In this document: positions 8,276 to 17,278 of the stretch, piece after piece
Position numbering within the stretch: position 1 is the stretch's first letter
Layout: each line of letters begins with the position of its first letter
Assembly: GCA_964583605.1 (NCBI GenBank)
Contig: CAZOWL010000020.1
Span: 1 to 52,618 of the forward strand
DNA from: CAZOWL01 sp964583605
Lineage (GTDB): Bacteria; Pseudomonadota; Gammaproteobacteria; Chromatiales; Chromatiaceae
DNA length: 52,618 bases
Direction of reading: 5' to 3'
Program-made: the position numbers and the translations under genes
The notes under the pieces: generated by a model
Told to the model about the DNA's origin: nothing
Database searches by the model: none
What the model saw: only the letters and a program-made list of their open reading frames with translations

Positions 8276-8827
8276 ATGACGGCTTTTCGAAAGGGCTCGC
8301 GAACCGATCGCCCCTGGTGGCGCGAACTGGCCTTCGCGTTCAGTTTCCTAGGCGTGTTTGCAATACTGCAGCTCGGCTACGCCGCCGCGCGCGACACGGT
8401 GGTCGAGCGGGCCGTGATCGATGTCGCCACCATCCTTCCGGCGGCAACGCTCATCAACCTCATCGCCCCCGATGAGCGGGTACGCCCCGCCGGGCATCGG
8501 CTGATTTCGGAGAACGTCAGGTTGTCGGTGCTCAACGGCTGCGAGGGCACGGAGACCCTGTTCTTGCTGGTGGCGGCCATCATCGCCTTCGCGGCGCCCT
8601 GGCGGCACAAGCTGCTCGGCGTCCTGATTGGGGGGCTGCTGGTCTGCGGGCTCAATCAGATGCGCATTGTCGGCTTGTACTTTGCGCTGCGACACGACAA
8701 GGCCCTGTTCGCCCTCGTGCACGGCTACATCGGCCCCACCTTGATCATCATCATCTGTGTGTTGTTCTTCCTGTGGTGGGCCGGGCATGGCCCACATCAA
8801 GACGATGTCCCCGCACCAGCTAGCTAA
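8276..8827 (+). CDS. Exosortase-family cysteine transpeptidase
   Basis: About 183 residues and several membrane helices. The exosortase/archaeosortase catalytic triad is visible: Cys in VLNGCEGTE (about residue 89), Arg in GLNQMRIVGL (about 130) and His in ALVHGYIGP (about 149), each at a membrane boundary. The APWRHKLLGVLIGG stretch between them is also typical. Exosortases recognise PEP-CTERM-like tails at the inner membrane, cleave them and transfer or release the protein. Divergent from a gene whose product ends in IPFLPAWALW, so an XrtH-like (IPTLxxWG) or related subfamily is likely; the subfamily is not settled. ATG 8276 is preferred, with GTG 8270 also possible. It overlaps the next gene by 41 bases. 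Confidence 0.85.
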   Translation: MTAFRKGSRTDRPWWRELAFAFSFLGVFAILQLGYAAARDTVVERAVIDVATILPAATLINLIAPDERVRPAGHRLISENVRLSVLNGCEGTETLFLLVAAIIAFAAPWRHKLLGVLIGGLLVCGLNQMRIVGLYFALRHDKALFALVHGYIGPTLIIIICVLFFLWWAGHGPHQDDVPAPAS

Positions 8828-9440
8828 GACGGCGTTGACGGCGCTACTCGCGTACGTTGCGCTCTTGGCCTTATCGATCGCATTCGCCGAACACTATGGG
8901 CGGCTCGCGCTGCCGCTCTACCAGGCCCAGCTCGACCGGCTTGCCCCCGAGTACCGCACGCTGAGCCTGAGCGTCGATGATCGGCCCGGCGAGGTCGTGT
9001 TCGCCTGGACGCTGCAGACGCGCCTTGCGATCCCGATGGGTGGACAGGTCGTGCCGCCTGGCGTTCAGATCAGCAGCTCCACGCTGCTCGCGCACGCGTT
9101 GCAGCATCCGATACTGGTTTTCAGCGTGGTGCTGGCCTGGCCCGGGCTGGGGTGGAAGACACGGCTCGGTGCGCTGGCCCTGGCGCTGCCGTGGCTGGTG
9201 GTGGTGGAATTGCTCGATGTCCCGCTGGTGCTGTATGGGGCCATTCAGGACCTGCTGCTGGCCAATCTGGCGCCAGCGGAGCTAGACAGCTCCCTGGCCG
9301 TGCAATGGATGCACGCGATGAACACGGGGGGACGCCTCGCGCTCGCGCTCGCCGCCGGCGTGATGGCGGTTGCCAGTGTCCGCGGGGTGCGTCGGCTATT
9401 CGATAGGTGTCGCCGGAAACCGGCGGGCAGTGGATCCTGA
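8787..9440 (+). CDS. Exosortase-associated membrane protein
   Basis: A 217-residue protein with an N-terminal helix (ALTALLAYVALLALSIAF), a periplasmic stretch of about 80 residues (LPLYQAQLDRLAPEYRTL...VVPPGVQISSSTLL) and three or so further helices (HPILVFSVVLAWPGLG, ALALPWLVVVELLDVPLVL, ALALAAGVMAVASV). It overlaps the exosortase gene, so the two are co-translated. The topology and the 'LPLY...LAP.F/YR.LSLS...LPPG...S.STL.AHALQHP' pattern resemble membrane proteins that accompany exosortases of the XrtH type. The specific role is unknown; it may present the substrate tail or stabilise the enzyme. ATG 8787 follows GGTGGG and is preferred over an earlier GTG. Confidence 0.68.
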   Translation: MAHIKTMSPHQLAKTALTALLAYVALLALSIAFAEHYGRLALPLYQAQLDRLAPEYRTLSLSVDDRPGEVVFAWTLQTRLAIPMGGQVVPPGVQISSSTLLAHALQHPILVFSVVLAWPGLGWKTRLGALALALPWLVVVELLDVPLVLYGAIQDLLLANLAPAELDSSLAVQWMHAMNTGGRLALALAAGVMAVASVRGVRRLFDRCRRKPAGSGS

Positions 9441-9544
9441 ACCGGCCACCGCCTGCTCATTGAAGGGCCCCTTAAAGGGCCATCGCGGGGACGCTCAAAC
9501 CGTGTAGTCCAGTCGGATCCGGCAGGATGGTCAGCCGAGGCACC

Positions 9545-11155
9545 TCAGCTGGCCTCGTCGGCAACAGGCTCCAGCCGTTGCGAGAAATAGCGCGCAAGGA
9601 AGGAGTCGAAATCCTCGTGCTCGGCCGCCTCGATGGCCGCGTGCTGCGTCCAGGATTCGCTGGCCCACTGCTCGAGCTCAACGACACGCTCGCTCGAGAG
9701 GGACTGAGCGCGCAGCCAATCGCGGGTGCGCTCGCTGAGCCGCCGGGCGTAGTCGGCGAATCCCTCTCCGGTTGCGCGCATCTCGGCGAGCATCCGCGCC
9801 GAGGGCGTGCCGTCGGCATCGCGCACCTTCTCCCGCTGGAGGCTCAGGCTGTGGCGGGCGGGACCATCGGCGCCGCCGTCTAGCAGGTCCGCGACCGGGA
9901 TCATCGCCTCTAACAGCTCGTCGGCCCAATCCCGCAGACGCACCGCGGTGCCGTCACGATCCAGGCAGAGGCTCGGATCGCGGCCGCGATGAGCGCTCTG
10001 CACCTGGTTGTCGTCGATCGCACGGCGCTCGCGCGCTGTGATCCTGGGGCTGTCGAGCAAGAGGCAGAAGAGCGCGAGCAGGCGTAGAAAGGCGATCTCA
10101 CCTTCACCCACCCCCAGCGGCTCGAAGGCATTCAGGTCCAACGAGCGCAGCTCGATGTAGGCGATGCCGCGGCGGCGCAGCGCAAAGGTCGGGCGCTCCA
10201 TCCACTCGGGGATCTGCTTCGGGCGCACGGTGCTGTAGTACTCGTTCTCGATCTGGAGCACGTTGGCATTGAGCTGCTCGTAGCGATCGCCGACCTTGAC
10301 GCCGATCGGCTCGTAGTAGGGGCATGGGGTCTCGATGGCCCAGGTGAGGCTGCGGATGTAGGAGTCGAGGCTGTCATAGTTGGCCTTCATCCCGGTGCCT
10401 TCCTCCTGGCGGTTCTGGTAGCCGATGTCGCCCATGCGCAGGGAGGTCGCGTAGGGCCCGTAGGCGGTGCTCGCATCGAACGAGATCAAATCGGTCTTGG
10501 GGCCCTGGAGGAAGCTCTTGCAGACCGCCGGCGAGGCCCCGAACAGATATGGGATCAGCCAGCCGAGCCGCTGGAGGTTGCGGATGAGGCCCATGTAGGC
10601 GTCATCGCGAAAGGCTCGCAGCGGCCGGCTGTCGCCTTCCAGCTCCCGGTAGACCGGCCAGAGCCGGTCGGCGAACGAGAAGTTAAAATGCACGCCGGCG
10701 ATGATCTGCATCGTCCGGCCATAGCGGTTGCCCAAGCCCCGACGGTAGACGGTCTTCATACGCGCCGCATTGGAACGGCCATACCGAGCCAGCGGGATGG
10801 CCCTCCCCCCCTCGAGGACGCAGGGCATGCTCGTGGTCCAGATGAGCTCATCACCGAGGTGCCGGTAGACGAAGGCATGCAGGTCCCGGAGGAATTCCAA
10901 GGCCGCCCGACCCGAGGTCGACGGCGGCGTGATCAGCTCGAGCAGCGCCTCGGAAAAGTCTGTCGTGATGTAGGGGTGTGTGAGTGGTGAGCCCAGTGCC
11001 ACTGGGTGGGGTGTCGCCGCGACAGTGCCTGCCGGACTGACACGCAAGCCTTCCTTCTCAAGCCCGACCAGATCCTGACCCAAGAGGTCGCGCACATTAG
11101 GGTTCGCCGCCAAGCCGCTGACTCGGCGCTCCAGGCTTGCGTAGCGATCACTCAC
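9545..11155 (-). CDS. gshA: Glutamate-cysteine ligase (gammaproteobacterial type)
   Basis: 536 residues, close to the usual length of the proteobacterial GshA class. Joins glutamate and cysteine, the first and rate-limiting step of glutathione synthesis, in the cytoplasm with ATP. Recognisable segments are GLEKEGLRVSPAG near the N-terminus (Mg/Glu-binding), ITTDFSEALLELITPP, TSMPC, YRRGLGNRYGRTMQIIAGVHFNFS and a C-terminal RERRAIDDNQVQSAHRGRDP. The start is GTG (11153-11155). It follows the prc gene on the same strand after 100 bases and ends convergently with the exosortase-associated gene. Confidence 0.96.
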   Translation of the reverse strand: MSDRYASLERRVSGLAANPNVRDLLGQDLVGLEKEGLRVSPAGTVAATPHPVALGSPLTHPYITTDFSEALLELITPPSTSGRAALEFLRDLHAFVYRHLGDELIWTTSMPCVLEGGRAIPLARYGRSNAARMKTVYRRGLGNRYGRTMQIIAGVHFNFSFADRLWPVYRELEGDSRPLRAFRDDAYMGLIRNLQRLGWLIPYLFGASPAVCKSFLQGPKTDLISFDASTAYGPYATSLRMGDIGYQNRQEEGTGMKANYDSLDSYIRSLTWAIETPCPYYEPIGVKVGDRYEQLNANVLQIENEYYSTVRPKQIPEWMERPTFALRRRGIAYIELRSLDLNAFEPLGVGEGEIAFLRLLALFCLLLDSPRITARERRAIDDNQVQSAHRGRDPSLCLDRDGTAVRLRDWADELLEAMIPVADLLDGGADGPARHSLSLQREKVRDADGTPSARMLAEMRATGEGFADYARRLSERTRDWLRAQSLSSERVVELEQWASESWTQHAAIEAAEHEDFDSFLARYFSQRLEPVADEAS

Positions 11156-11255
11156 GGAAGGGCGTCGGGGTTAGACAAGGCGAAAGTGGGACGAAGCGGG
11201 CGTTGGCGCGTCATGGGCCTGACGACCCATGACTGGCCATGACTGGGCGGGGATC

Positions 11256-13352
11256 TCAGTTGCGCATCGCTGCACGCGGTCGCGTGACGCCGTCAGCCAG
11301 CACCGCATCGGCCAAGATACGGGCGGCCTCATCGAGCTGAATGCTGGCAATGGCCTTGCGCTCGCGCTCCAATGCCTCCTCGTCGGGGTTCTCCTCATCG
11401 CGCGGCACCGGCGTGACCCCGCGCGAACGTAGGTAGGCGTTCTTCTGCTCCTCCAACACCCGCTCGCGACGCTTGGTCTCAGCACGGCGCTCGGACTCGT
11501 TCAACGAGACGATCTTTTGGTCGTTGATCTCGTTGATGATGCGGTCGCGCGCCAAGAGCATCTGGAAGCCCCGGTCGCGGGCGACGCGCTCTGCTGAACG
11601 CTCCCGGATCTGCTGAATGCGACCTCGGGTCAACGAGGCATAGTCGACGGCCTCGATGCGAGTCCAAGGCAGGGCGTTGTCCAGCGCGCGCTCACCGTGA
11701 TCAGAGGTATCGGTCGCCGTCGGCAACGCGACATCCGGCTCCACCCCGCGAAGCTGCGTGCTACCACCGCTGATGCGGTAGAACTGGGCCATCGTCAGAC
11801 GCAAACGCCCCAGATCCCCCTCGCTGCCGGGCACATAACGCCCGAGATCGATGAGGGTCTGCACGGTGCCCTTGCCAAAGGTCGGCTCGCCGATCACGAG
11901 TCCGCGGCCATAGTCCTGAATTGCCCCGGCAAAGATCTCCGAGGCCGAGGCGCTGTCGCGATCGACGAGGACAGCGAGGGGACCCGAGTACGCGACACCG
12001 GCATCGGCATCCACTTCCACCTCGACCCGGCCTGAGGAGTCCTTGACCTGCACGATCGGACCTTTGTCAATGAAGAGCCCGGTCAGATCCGTCGCCTCCG
12101 TCAAGGAGCCGCCGCCGTTGCCACGCAGGTCGATGACGAGACCATCGATACCCTGACGCGTCAGATCTTGGATCAGGATCCGCACGTCCCGGGTTGTGCT
12201 ACGGAAGTCGCTGGACCCCTCCGATTCGGCCTGGAAGTCGCGATAGAAGGCGGGGATCTCAATGACGCCAATCCGCAGCCCCGGGGCATTCGCCAGGTCG
12301 TCGATGACCCTCGCCTGGGCCGCTTGATCTTCAAGCTTGATCTCGTTGCGGACGAGCGTGACCTCCCGTGTCGGTCCCTCGACACCCGCCGAGCGGGGCA
12401 GAATGAGCAGGCGCACAATGGTGCTTTTCGGACCGCGGATCATGCCGACCACATCCTGCAGCCGCCAACCGATCACGTCCTCGATGACGCCGTCATCGCC
12501 CTGCCCAACGCCAACGATGCGGTCGCCGGAGTGAAGGTGACCGGACTCCTCGGCCGGGCCACCGGGTATCGTCCGCTGGATCACCGTCATGTCGTTCTCA
12601 CCGCGCAGCACGGCGCCGATGCCTTCGAGGGAGAGGCGCATACTGATATCGAAATTCTCCGACGAGCTCGGAGACATAAAGCTCGTGTGCGGCTCGAGGG
12701 CCTGCGCAAAGGCGTTGACGAACATCTCGAAGACGTCGTCGTCTGTGAACTGGGCGACCCGACGCCCGAGCCCCTCGTAGCGCTTGCGCAGTTGCTCGCG
12801 AACGCCGGCATCGTCCTTACCGGCCAGGCGCAGGCTCAAGGCATCGTTCTTCACCCGTCGCCTCCAGATGTCGTCGAGCTCTTCATCGCTTGCCGCCCAC
12901 GTCTCCTCCGACCGATCGAAGTGATAGGTCTCCCGGGCGCTGAAGTCGAAGGGCTGATCCAGCAGGCTCAGCGCCTGATTGACGCGGTGCTCAACGCGGA
13001 TGCGGTAGAGGCGAAACATGTCGAATGCGGCCGAGACGTCACCCCGCCGAACATCATCATCCAGACGATGGCGATTACGCTCGAAACGTTCGATATCGCG
13101 GGCAAGGAAAAAGAAGCGATTGGGATCGAGCGCCGCCAGGTAGTTCTCGAGGATGGCCTCGGCGAACTGATCATCCAGGACCAGTCGGCGGTAGTGATAG
13201 CGCTCCAAGACCTTGTTGATGACCAATACCGTCTTGGCGTGTTTCTGCTCGGGGAAGAGCTCTGACAAGGACACCTGCTGCGGCCTGGCCCAAACCGTAA
13301 CGGCCAGCAAGGCCAGTAGGGTCGCGAATAGGATGCGGATACCTTGCCTCAT
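11256..13352 (-). CDS. prc: Carboxy-terminal processing (tail-specific) protease
   Basis: 698 residues. A signal peptide (MRQGIRILFATLLALLAVTVWA) is followed by an N-terminal helical domain, a PDZ domain (SLEGIGAVL...GGPAEESGHLHSGDRIVGVG) and an S41 protease domain with catalytic Ser in DRDSASASEIFAGA and Lys in FGKGTVQTLI. A charged C-terminal domain (about 600-690) is typical of Prc/Tsp. It degrades tagged or misfolded periplasmic proteins and trims lipoprotein-linked murein hydrolases. The ATG at 13352 is preceded by GAGAG; an in-frame ATG 21 bases earlier would spoil the signal peptide. Confidence 0.96.
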   Translation of the reverse strand: MRQGIRILFATLLALLAVTVWARPQQVSLSELFPEQKHAKTVLVINKVLERYHYRRLVLDDQFAEAILENYLAALDPNRFFFLARDIERFERNRHRLDDDVRRGDVSAAFDMFRLYRIRVEHRVNQALSLLDQPFDFSARETYHFDRSEETWAASDEELDDIWRRRVKNDALSLRLAGKDDAGVREQLRKRYEGLGRRVAQFTDDDVFEMFVNAFAQALEPHTSFMSPSSSENFDISMRLSLEGIGAVLRGENDMTVIQRTIPGGPAEESGHLHSGDRIVGVGQGDDGVIEDVIGWRLQDVVGMIRGPKSTIVRLLILPRSAGVEGPTREVTLVRNEIKLEDQAAQARVIDDLANAPGLRIGVIEIPAFYRDFQAESEGSSDFRSTTRDVRILIQDLTRQGIDGLVIDLRGNGGGSLTEATDLTGLFIDKGPIVQVKDSSGRVEVEVDADAGVAYSGPLAVLVDRDSASASEIFAGAIQDYGRGLVIGEPTFGKGTVQTLIDLGRYVPGSEGDLGRLRLTMAQFYRISGGSTQLRGVEPDVALPTATDTSDHGERALDNALPWTRIEAVDYASLTRGRIQQIRERSAERVARDRGFQMLLARDRIINEINDQKIVSLNESERRAETKRRERVLEEQKNAYLRSRGVTPVPRDEENPDEEALERERKAIASIQLDEAARILADAVLADGVTRPRAAMRN

Positions 13353-13485
13353 AGGAAATCTCTCAGGCGTCATTCGTTGTAGATTGGAGCTCGGGATCGG
13401 TCATGATCACGAGTCGGCCGTGTAAGGGCAGTCCAAGAGCGAGGGGCTGAGCCACTGGCCTGCGCGAGCACGAAGGCTCTCGCGG

Positions 13486-14004
13486 CTATTGCCGCCGAGC
13501 CCCGGATTGGCAGACCTTGCGCCGGAAGAGATCGGTTCGCCGGCTGACGACCCGGTCGATGAACAATACGCCATCGAGGTGGTCGAGCTCGTGCTGCACC
13601 GCGCGCGCCTCGAACCCTTCCATTTCGAACTGCTGCTCGGCACCAGACGTGTCCTGGGCCTGCAGCCGGATGCGCACTGCCCTAATCACATTCCCCGTGT
13701 AGTCCGGCACCGACAGGCACCCTTCGCGACCGATCTCGTAGCCCTCCCAGTGCGTGATCTCTGGGTTAATCAAGACCAAATGCCCGTGGTTTGCCGCACC
13801 CTTCTTCGATGACACGTCGACAATCACGATGCGTTGATGGCAGCCAACCTGCGGCGCGGCGATTCCGACGGCCGCCGGGCCGGCCAAGCGGACCTCCTCC
13901 AGCTCTGCGACGAAATCGCGCAGCTCCGAGTCGAACGCGGTCACTGGCACGGAGACCTGCTTGAGCCGCTCATCTGGCAAAGTAAGTATGGGCCGGCGGG
14001 ACAT
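13486..14004 (-). CDS. def: Peptide deformylase
   Basis: 172 residues. Removes the N-formyl group from nascent proteins using a metal ion. All three family motifs are present: VGIAAPQVG, EGCLSVP (metal Cys) and QHELDHLDG (HExxH). The start lies 4 bases after the stop of gcvR, so the two are almost certainly co-transcribed. This is not the usual def-fmt neighbourhood, so a second def may exist elsewhere. The C-terminal tail (RRTDLFRRKVCQSGARRQ) is a little longer than the minimum for the family. Confidence 0.95.
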   Translation of the reverse strand: MSRRPILTLPDERLKQVSVPVTAFDSELRDFVAELEEVRLAGPAAVGIAAPQVGCHQRIVIVDVSSKKGAANHGHLVLINPEITHWEGYEIGREGCLSVPDYTGNVIRAVRIRLQAQDTSGAEQQFEMEGFEARAVQHELDHLDGVLFIDRVVSRRTDLFRRKVCQSGARRQ

Positions 14005-14008
14005 CTCT

Positions 14009-14530
14009 CTAGCCGATCAAGGTCTCAACCGGCGACACCTCCACGGAGATGCCGCGTGCGCGCAGACCGGACAAGGCTTCCTCGAGCCCTTCCAGGGTCT
14101 CCGTCGAGCACCCCTGGATGTTCATAATATACACGGGATGGTCGGCATCCCCGCAGACATCCGACTCGAGCTCCAGGATGTTGACACCGCTCGCCGCCAA
14201 GGCATCGGTCACCTCCGCGACGATCCCGGCGCGATCGGCACCCATTACACGCACTTGCACATTGGGCACCACGTGCCGATGCAAGCCAGCAGACACCGGA
14301 TCGACGTGACAGCGCAGACCAAGATCCGCGGCCACGGGGGCCAGCGCCTCTTCCAGCCGGCTGCAGGGCTTCTCGCCCGTGACCATCAGCATGATCGTGA
14401 AGTTGCCCCCAAGCCGGATCATCGAGGCCTCGCCCAGATTGCAGCCGGCATCGAACAGGGCGCGGGTCACGGCTGCGACGATACCGGGCCGGTCCTCACC
14501 AACCAGGGTCAGCATATTCCAATCAGACAC
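14009..14530 (-). CDS. gcvR: Tandem-ACT regulator, GcvR-like
   Basis: 173 residues forming two ACT domains: LTLVGEDRPGIVAAVTRALFDAGCNLGEASMI (about 7-80) and VRVMGADRAGIVAEVTDALAASGVNILELES (about 93-165). This is the architecture of GcvR, which in enterobacteria binds GcvA and glycine to repress the glycine cleavage operon. No gcvA or gcv gene is nearby, so the target here is inferred only from the family; other double-ACT proteins look similar. It starts at GTG after AGAGGTGA. First gene of an apparent gcvR-def pair. Confidence 0.8.
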   Translation of the reverse strand: MSDWNMLTLVGEDRPGIVAAVTRALFDAGCNLGEASMIRLGGNFTIMLMVTGEKPCSRLEEALAPVAADLGLRCHVDPVSAGLHRHVVPNVQVRVMGADRAGIVAEVTDALAASGVNILELESDVCGDADHPVYIMNIQGCSTETLEGLEEALSGLRARGISVEVSPVETLIG

Positions 14531-14610
14531 GGGTCACCTCTAGGATACGGGAGAAGGGTCGCTGCGCTCAGCCGACCTCCCCAGCGTTTACCCCAGCAGC
14601 GCCGGCGCCG

Positions 14611-15357
14611 TCAAGCCACCGGACCCTCATCAGCGAGCCAGATCAACGTGGCCATGCGTCCGCAGGTTCCATCGCGGCGATATGAGAAGAAGCGCCGCGG
14701 GTCGCTGTAGGTGCAGAGCTCGCCCCCGTAGATGCGCTCGATGCCCAAGGCACGGAGGCAGCGCTGAGCCAGCTGATAGATATCAGCGAGCCAGCGGTCC
14801 GCCCGCCCCGCGCGAAAGGCCACCACGGCGCCCGGATCAGTCGCGAGAAAGCGCGCCCGAACCTCCGGGCCCACCTCGAAGGCATCGGGTCCGATCGCCG
14901 GCCCCAGCCAGGCGATCAGCTCAGACGGCGTGCGACCCAGCTGCGCGACAGTCGCTTCAATGATGCCTGCGGCGAGTCCGCGCCACCCGGCGTGGACGGC
15001 CGCGACGCACTCGCCGGCCCGATCGCAGAGCAGGACCGGCAGGCAATCAGCGGTCAACACGACGCAGACGCGCCCCGGCCGATCGGCGATCGCCGCATCG
15101 GCCGTTACCCTGCTGGCCCCCTCGCCCGCCCGGGTCACGGCGCGGCCGTGCACCTGCCGCAGCCATGAGGGCTCAATCGGCAGACCGCATTGCTCCGCCA
15201 GAATGGCCCGATTGCGCTGCACGTCACCCCAAGCATCGCCGACATGATCGGCCAGATTCAGCGCAGCAAATGGTCCACGGCTCACCCCCCCGGCTCGCAA
15301 CGTCGACACCGCCTTGACACGGGGCGGTGCCGACCACTCAGGCAGGATCCAGCTCAT
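14611..15357 (-). CDS. pgeF: Peptidoglycan editing factor PgeF (YfiH, laccase-domain protein)
   Basis: 248 residues, starting MSWILPEWSAPP. Contains the metal-binding motifs of the multicopper-oxidase-like family: QVHGRAVTRA, CVVLTADCLPVLLCD, AAVHAGWRGLAAGI and the C-terminal CTYSDPRRFFSYRRDGTCGRMA. PgeF corrects wrongly incorporated serine in muropeptides. It overlaps the end of rluD by 20 bases, the conserved rluD-pgeF order. A longer start at 15393 exists but the family begins at 'MSWI'. Confidence 0.93.
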   Translation of the reverse strand: MSWILPEWSAPPRVKAVSTLRAGGVSRGPFAALNLADHVGDAWGDVQRNRAILAEQCGLPIEPSWLRQVHGRAVTRAGEGASRVTADAAIADRPGRVCVVLTADCLPVLLCDRAGECVAAVHAGWRGLAAGIIEATVAQLGRTPSELIAWLGPAIGPDAFEVGPEVRARFLATDPGAVVAFRAGRADRWLADIYQLAQRCLRALGIERIYGGELCTYSDPRRFFSYRRDGTCGRMATLIWLADEGPVA

Positions 15358-16309
15358 CAGCCGTTTCGTCTCGCAGACATCGCAGCAGTCCATGCAGGTC
15401 CGCGGCGAGTGGCACCTCGAAGCGGATCGGCCGGCGGCTGGTCGGGTGCGTCAACGCGAGTAGCCTGGCGTGAAGCGCCTGGCGCGGGAAGGCCTGCAAT
15501 GCGGCGACCAGACCAGGGTTGGCACCTCGGGGCCAGCGGGCACGACCGCCATAGGCCGGGTCGCCAACGAGCGGATGACGGATATGGGCCATATGGACCC
15601 GGATCTGATGGGTGCGACCCGTCTCCAGCCTCACCGACAACAGTGCGTGCCCCGCGAACCGTTCGACGACCTGGTAGTGGGTCACGGACGGACGGCCGTC
15701 GCGGACCACGGCCATGCGCGTTCGCTGCGTCGGATGCCGGCCGATCGGCGCATCGATGCGACCGCCCGCCACCGGCACCCCACTGACTAAGGCGCAGTAC
15801 TCTCGCTGCATCTGGCGCTGCCGGAGCTGCTCGACCAGGGCCTTATGGGCCGTCAAGGTCCTGGCGACGACCAGCAGCCCGGTCGTGTCCTTGTCCAGTC
15901 GATGGACGATGCCGGCCCGCGGCACGCGACGGAGCTCGGGGGCATGGTGCAGTAACGCATTCTGCAAGGTCCCCTCCGGATTGCCTGCCGCCGGGTGGAC
16001 GACGAGGCCGGCGGGCTTGTTGATGACGAGTATCTGGTCATCCTCGAAGAGGACATCCAGCGGAATCGGTTGCGCGCGGCATGCCTGGTGCGTCTCGATC
16101 TCCGGCTCGAGCCTGATCTCCTCGCCAACGCGCACCTTATCGCGACGCCGCCGGGCAGCACCGTCGACCTGGACGCGGCCATTGTCGATCCAAAGCTGGA
16201 TGCGGCTTCGGGAGAACTCCGGGAAGGCCTCGGCAACGACCTGATCCAGGCGGCGGCCGGCTTGACTCGGACCGACCTGAACACTGCGCGGGACCTGCTC
16301 ATCGATCAT
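15338..16309 (-). CDS. rluD: 23S rRNA pseudouridine synthase RluD
   Basis: 323 residues. An N-terminal S4 RNA-binding domain (GRRLDQVVAEAFPEFSRSRIQLWIDNGRVQVDG) is followed by the RluA-type catalytic domain with VHRLDKDTTGLLVVAR (catalytic Asp), VINKPAGLVVHPA and ETGRTHQIRVHMAHI. It modifies uridines of helix 69 in 23S rRNA. Divergent from bamD with 113 bases between starts, a conserved gammaproteobacterial arrangement. bamD-side promoter elements lie between them. Confidence 0.96.
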   Translation of the reverse strand: MIDEQVPRSVQVGPSQAGRRLDQVVAEAFPEFSRSRIQLWIDNGRVQVDGAARRRRDKVRVGEEIRLEPEIETHQACRAQPIPLDVLFEDDQILVINKPAGLVVHPAAGNPEGTLQNALLHHAPELRRVPRAGIVHRLDKDTTGLLVVARTLTAHKALVEQLRQRQMQREYCALVSGVPVAGGRIDAPIGRHPTQRTRMAVVRDGRPSVTHYQVVERFAGHALLSVRLETGRTHQIRVHMAHIRHPLVGDPAYGGRARWPRGANPGLVAALQAFPRQALHARLLALTHPTSRRPIRFEVPLAADLHGLLRCLRDETADELDPA

Positions 16310-16386
16310 CGCGGCCCGCCCGGCCGATGAGTGCGCGTCTCAGGCCACCGCTCCAGGTGGCGGCCCGAAAACGCACACCCTTGCGA

Positions 16387-16392
16387 TATACT
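16387..16392 (+). promoter_or_regulatory. Probable -10 box of bamD
   Basis: TATACT lies 31 bases before the bamD ATG in the short rluD-bamD intergenic region. No good -35 hexamer is seen at the usual distance, so the promoter may be weak or activated. Confidence 0.4.
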
Positions 16393-16422
16393 GCCGCCGT
16401 TACACTGCGAGCCGAGCCGCCC

Positions 16423-17250
16423 ATGTTCAAACCGTTGCGCACCATCACCGCCATCATCGTCATCCTGCTCGTCAGCGGCTGCGCCTGGCTCGACCGTCAG
16501 GCCGACATCACTGAGGACTGGAGCGCCGCGCAGCTCTACACCGAGGCGTCGCAAGAACTGGATGCGGGCAATTATGCGCGCGCAATCGAGTACTACCAAA
16601 AGATCGAGACGCGCTATCCTTTCGGCCGCTACGCGATGCAGGCCATGCTCGATATGGCCTACGCCCACTACAAGGCCGAGGAGCCTGACGAGGCCATTGC
16701 CGCCGCCGACCGCTTCATTAAGCTCTATCCGCAGCACCCGTTCGTCGATTATGCCTACTATCTGAAGGGAATTATCAACTACAACCGCAGCGTCGGCTTC
16801 CTCGACCGCTACATCCCAACCGACCCATCACAACGCGACCCCGGCTCGGCGCTCGATGCCTTTCAGGACTTTTCCCTCCTCGTCCAGCGCTTTCCAGACA
16901 GCAAATACACGCCAGACGCGCGCCAGCGCATGCTGTTTTTGCGCAACAATCTCGCCAAGTACGAGATCCATGTGGCACGCTACTACATGAAGCGCGGTGC
17001 CTACATCGCGGCGGCCGGAAGGGCCACCTACGTCATCGAGCGCTTTCAGCGCACGACGGCCGTAGAAGACGCCCTAGAGATACTCATCGCGGCCTACGAG
17101 GCGCTCGGTCAGGAGGGACTGGCGGACACCGCCCGACGGGTGCTCACCGTGAATCGCGAGGCGGGCCGCTTCATCGACGATGGAGTCGCGCCTGAAGAGG
17201 TCGGGCTGACACGCAAGATCTGGGATTATCTGCAGCTCGACCAGAACTGA
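16423..17250 (+). CDS. bamD: Outer membrane protein assembly factor BamD
   Basis: 275 residues. The lipoprotein signal MFKPLRTITAIIVILLVSGC has its lipobox Cys at residue 20. It is followed by TPR repeats (YTEASQELDAGNYARAIEYYQKIETRYPFGRYAMQAMLDMAYAHYK..., FVDYAYYLKGI). BamD is the essential lipoprotein of the BAM complex that recognises and inserts beta-barrel proteins. Partner bamB lies at 36612 in the same window. The start was chosen at the signal peptide; an upstream in-frame ATG at 16327 would lie near the rluD start and is discounted. Confidence 0.96.
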   Translation: MFKPLRTITAIIVILLVSGCAWLDRQADITEDWSAAQLYTEASQELDAGNYARAIEYYQKIETRYPFGRYAMQAMLDMAYAHYKAEEPDEAIAAADRFIKLYPQHPFVDYAYYLKGIINYNRSVGFLDRYIPTDPSQRDPGSALDAFQDFSLLVQRFPDSKYTPDARQRMLFLRNNLAKYEIHVARYYMKRGAYIAAAGRATYVIERFQRTTAVEDALEILIAAYEALGQEGLADTARRVLTVNREAGRFIDDGVAPEEVGLTRKIWDYLQLDQN

Positions 17251-17278
17251 GACGAGTCAGCACAGGCTCTGGACGAGA

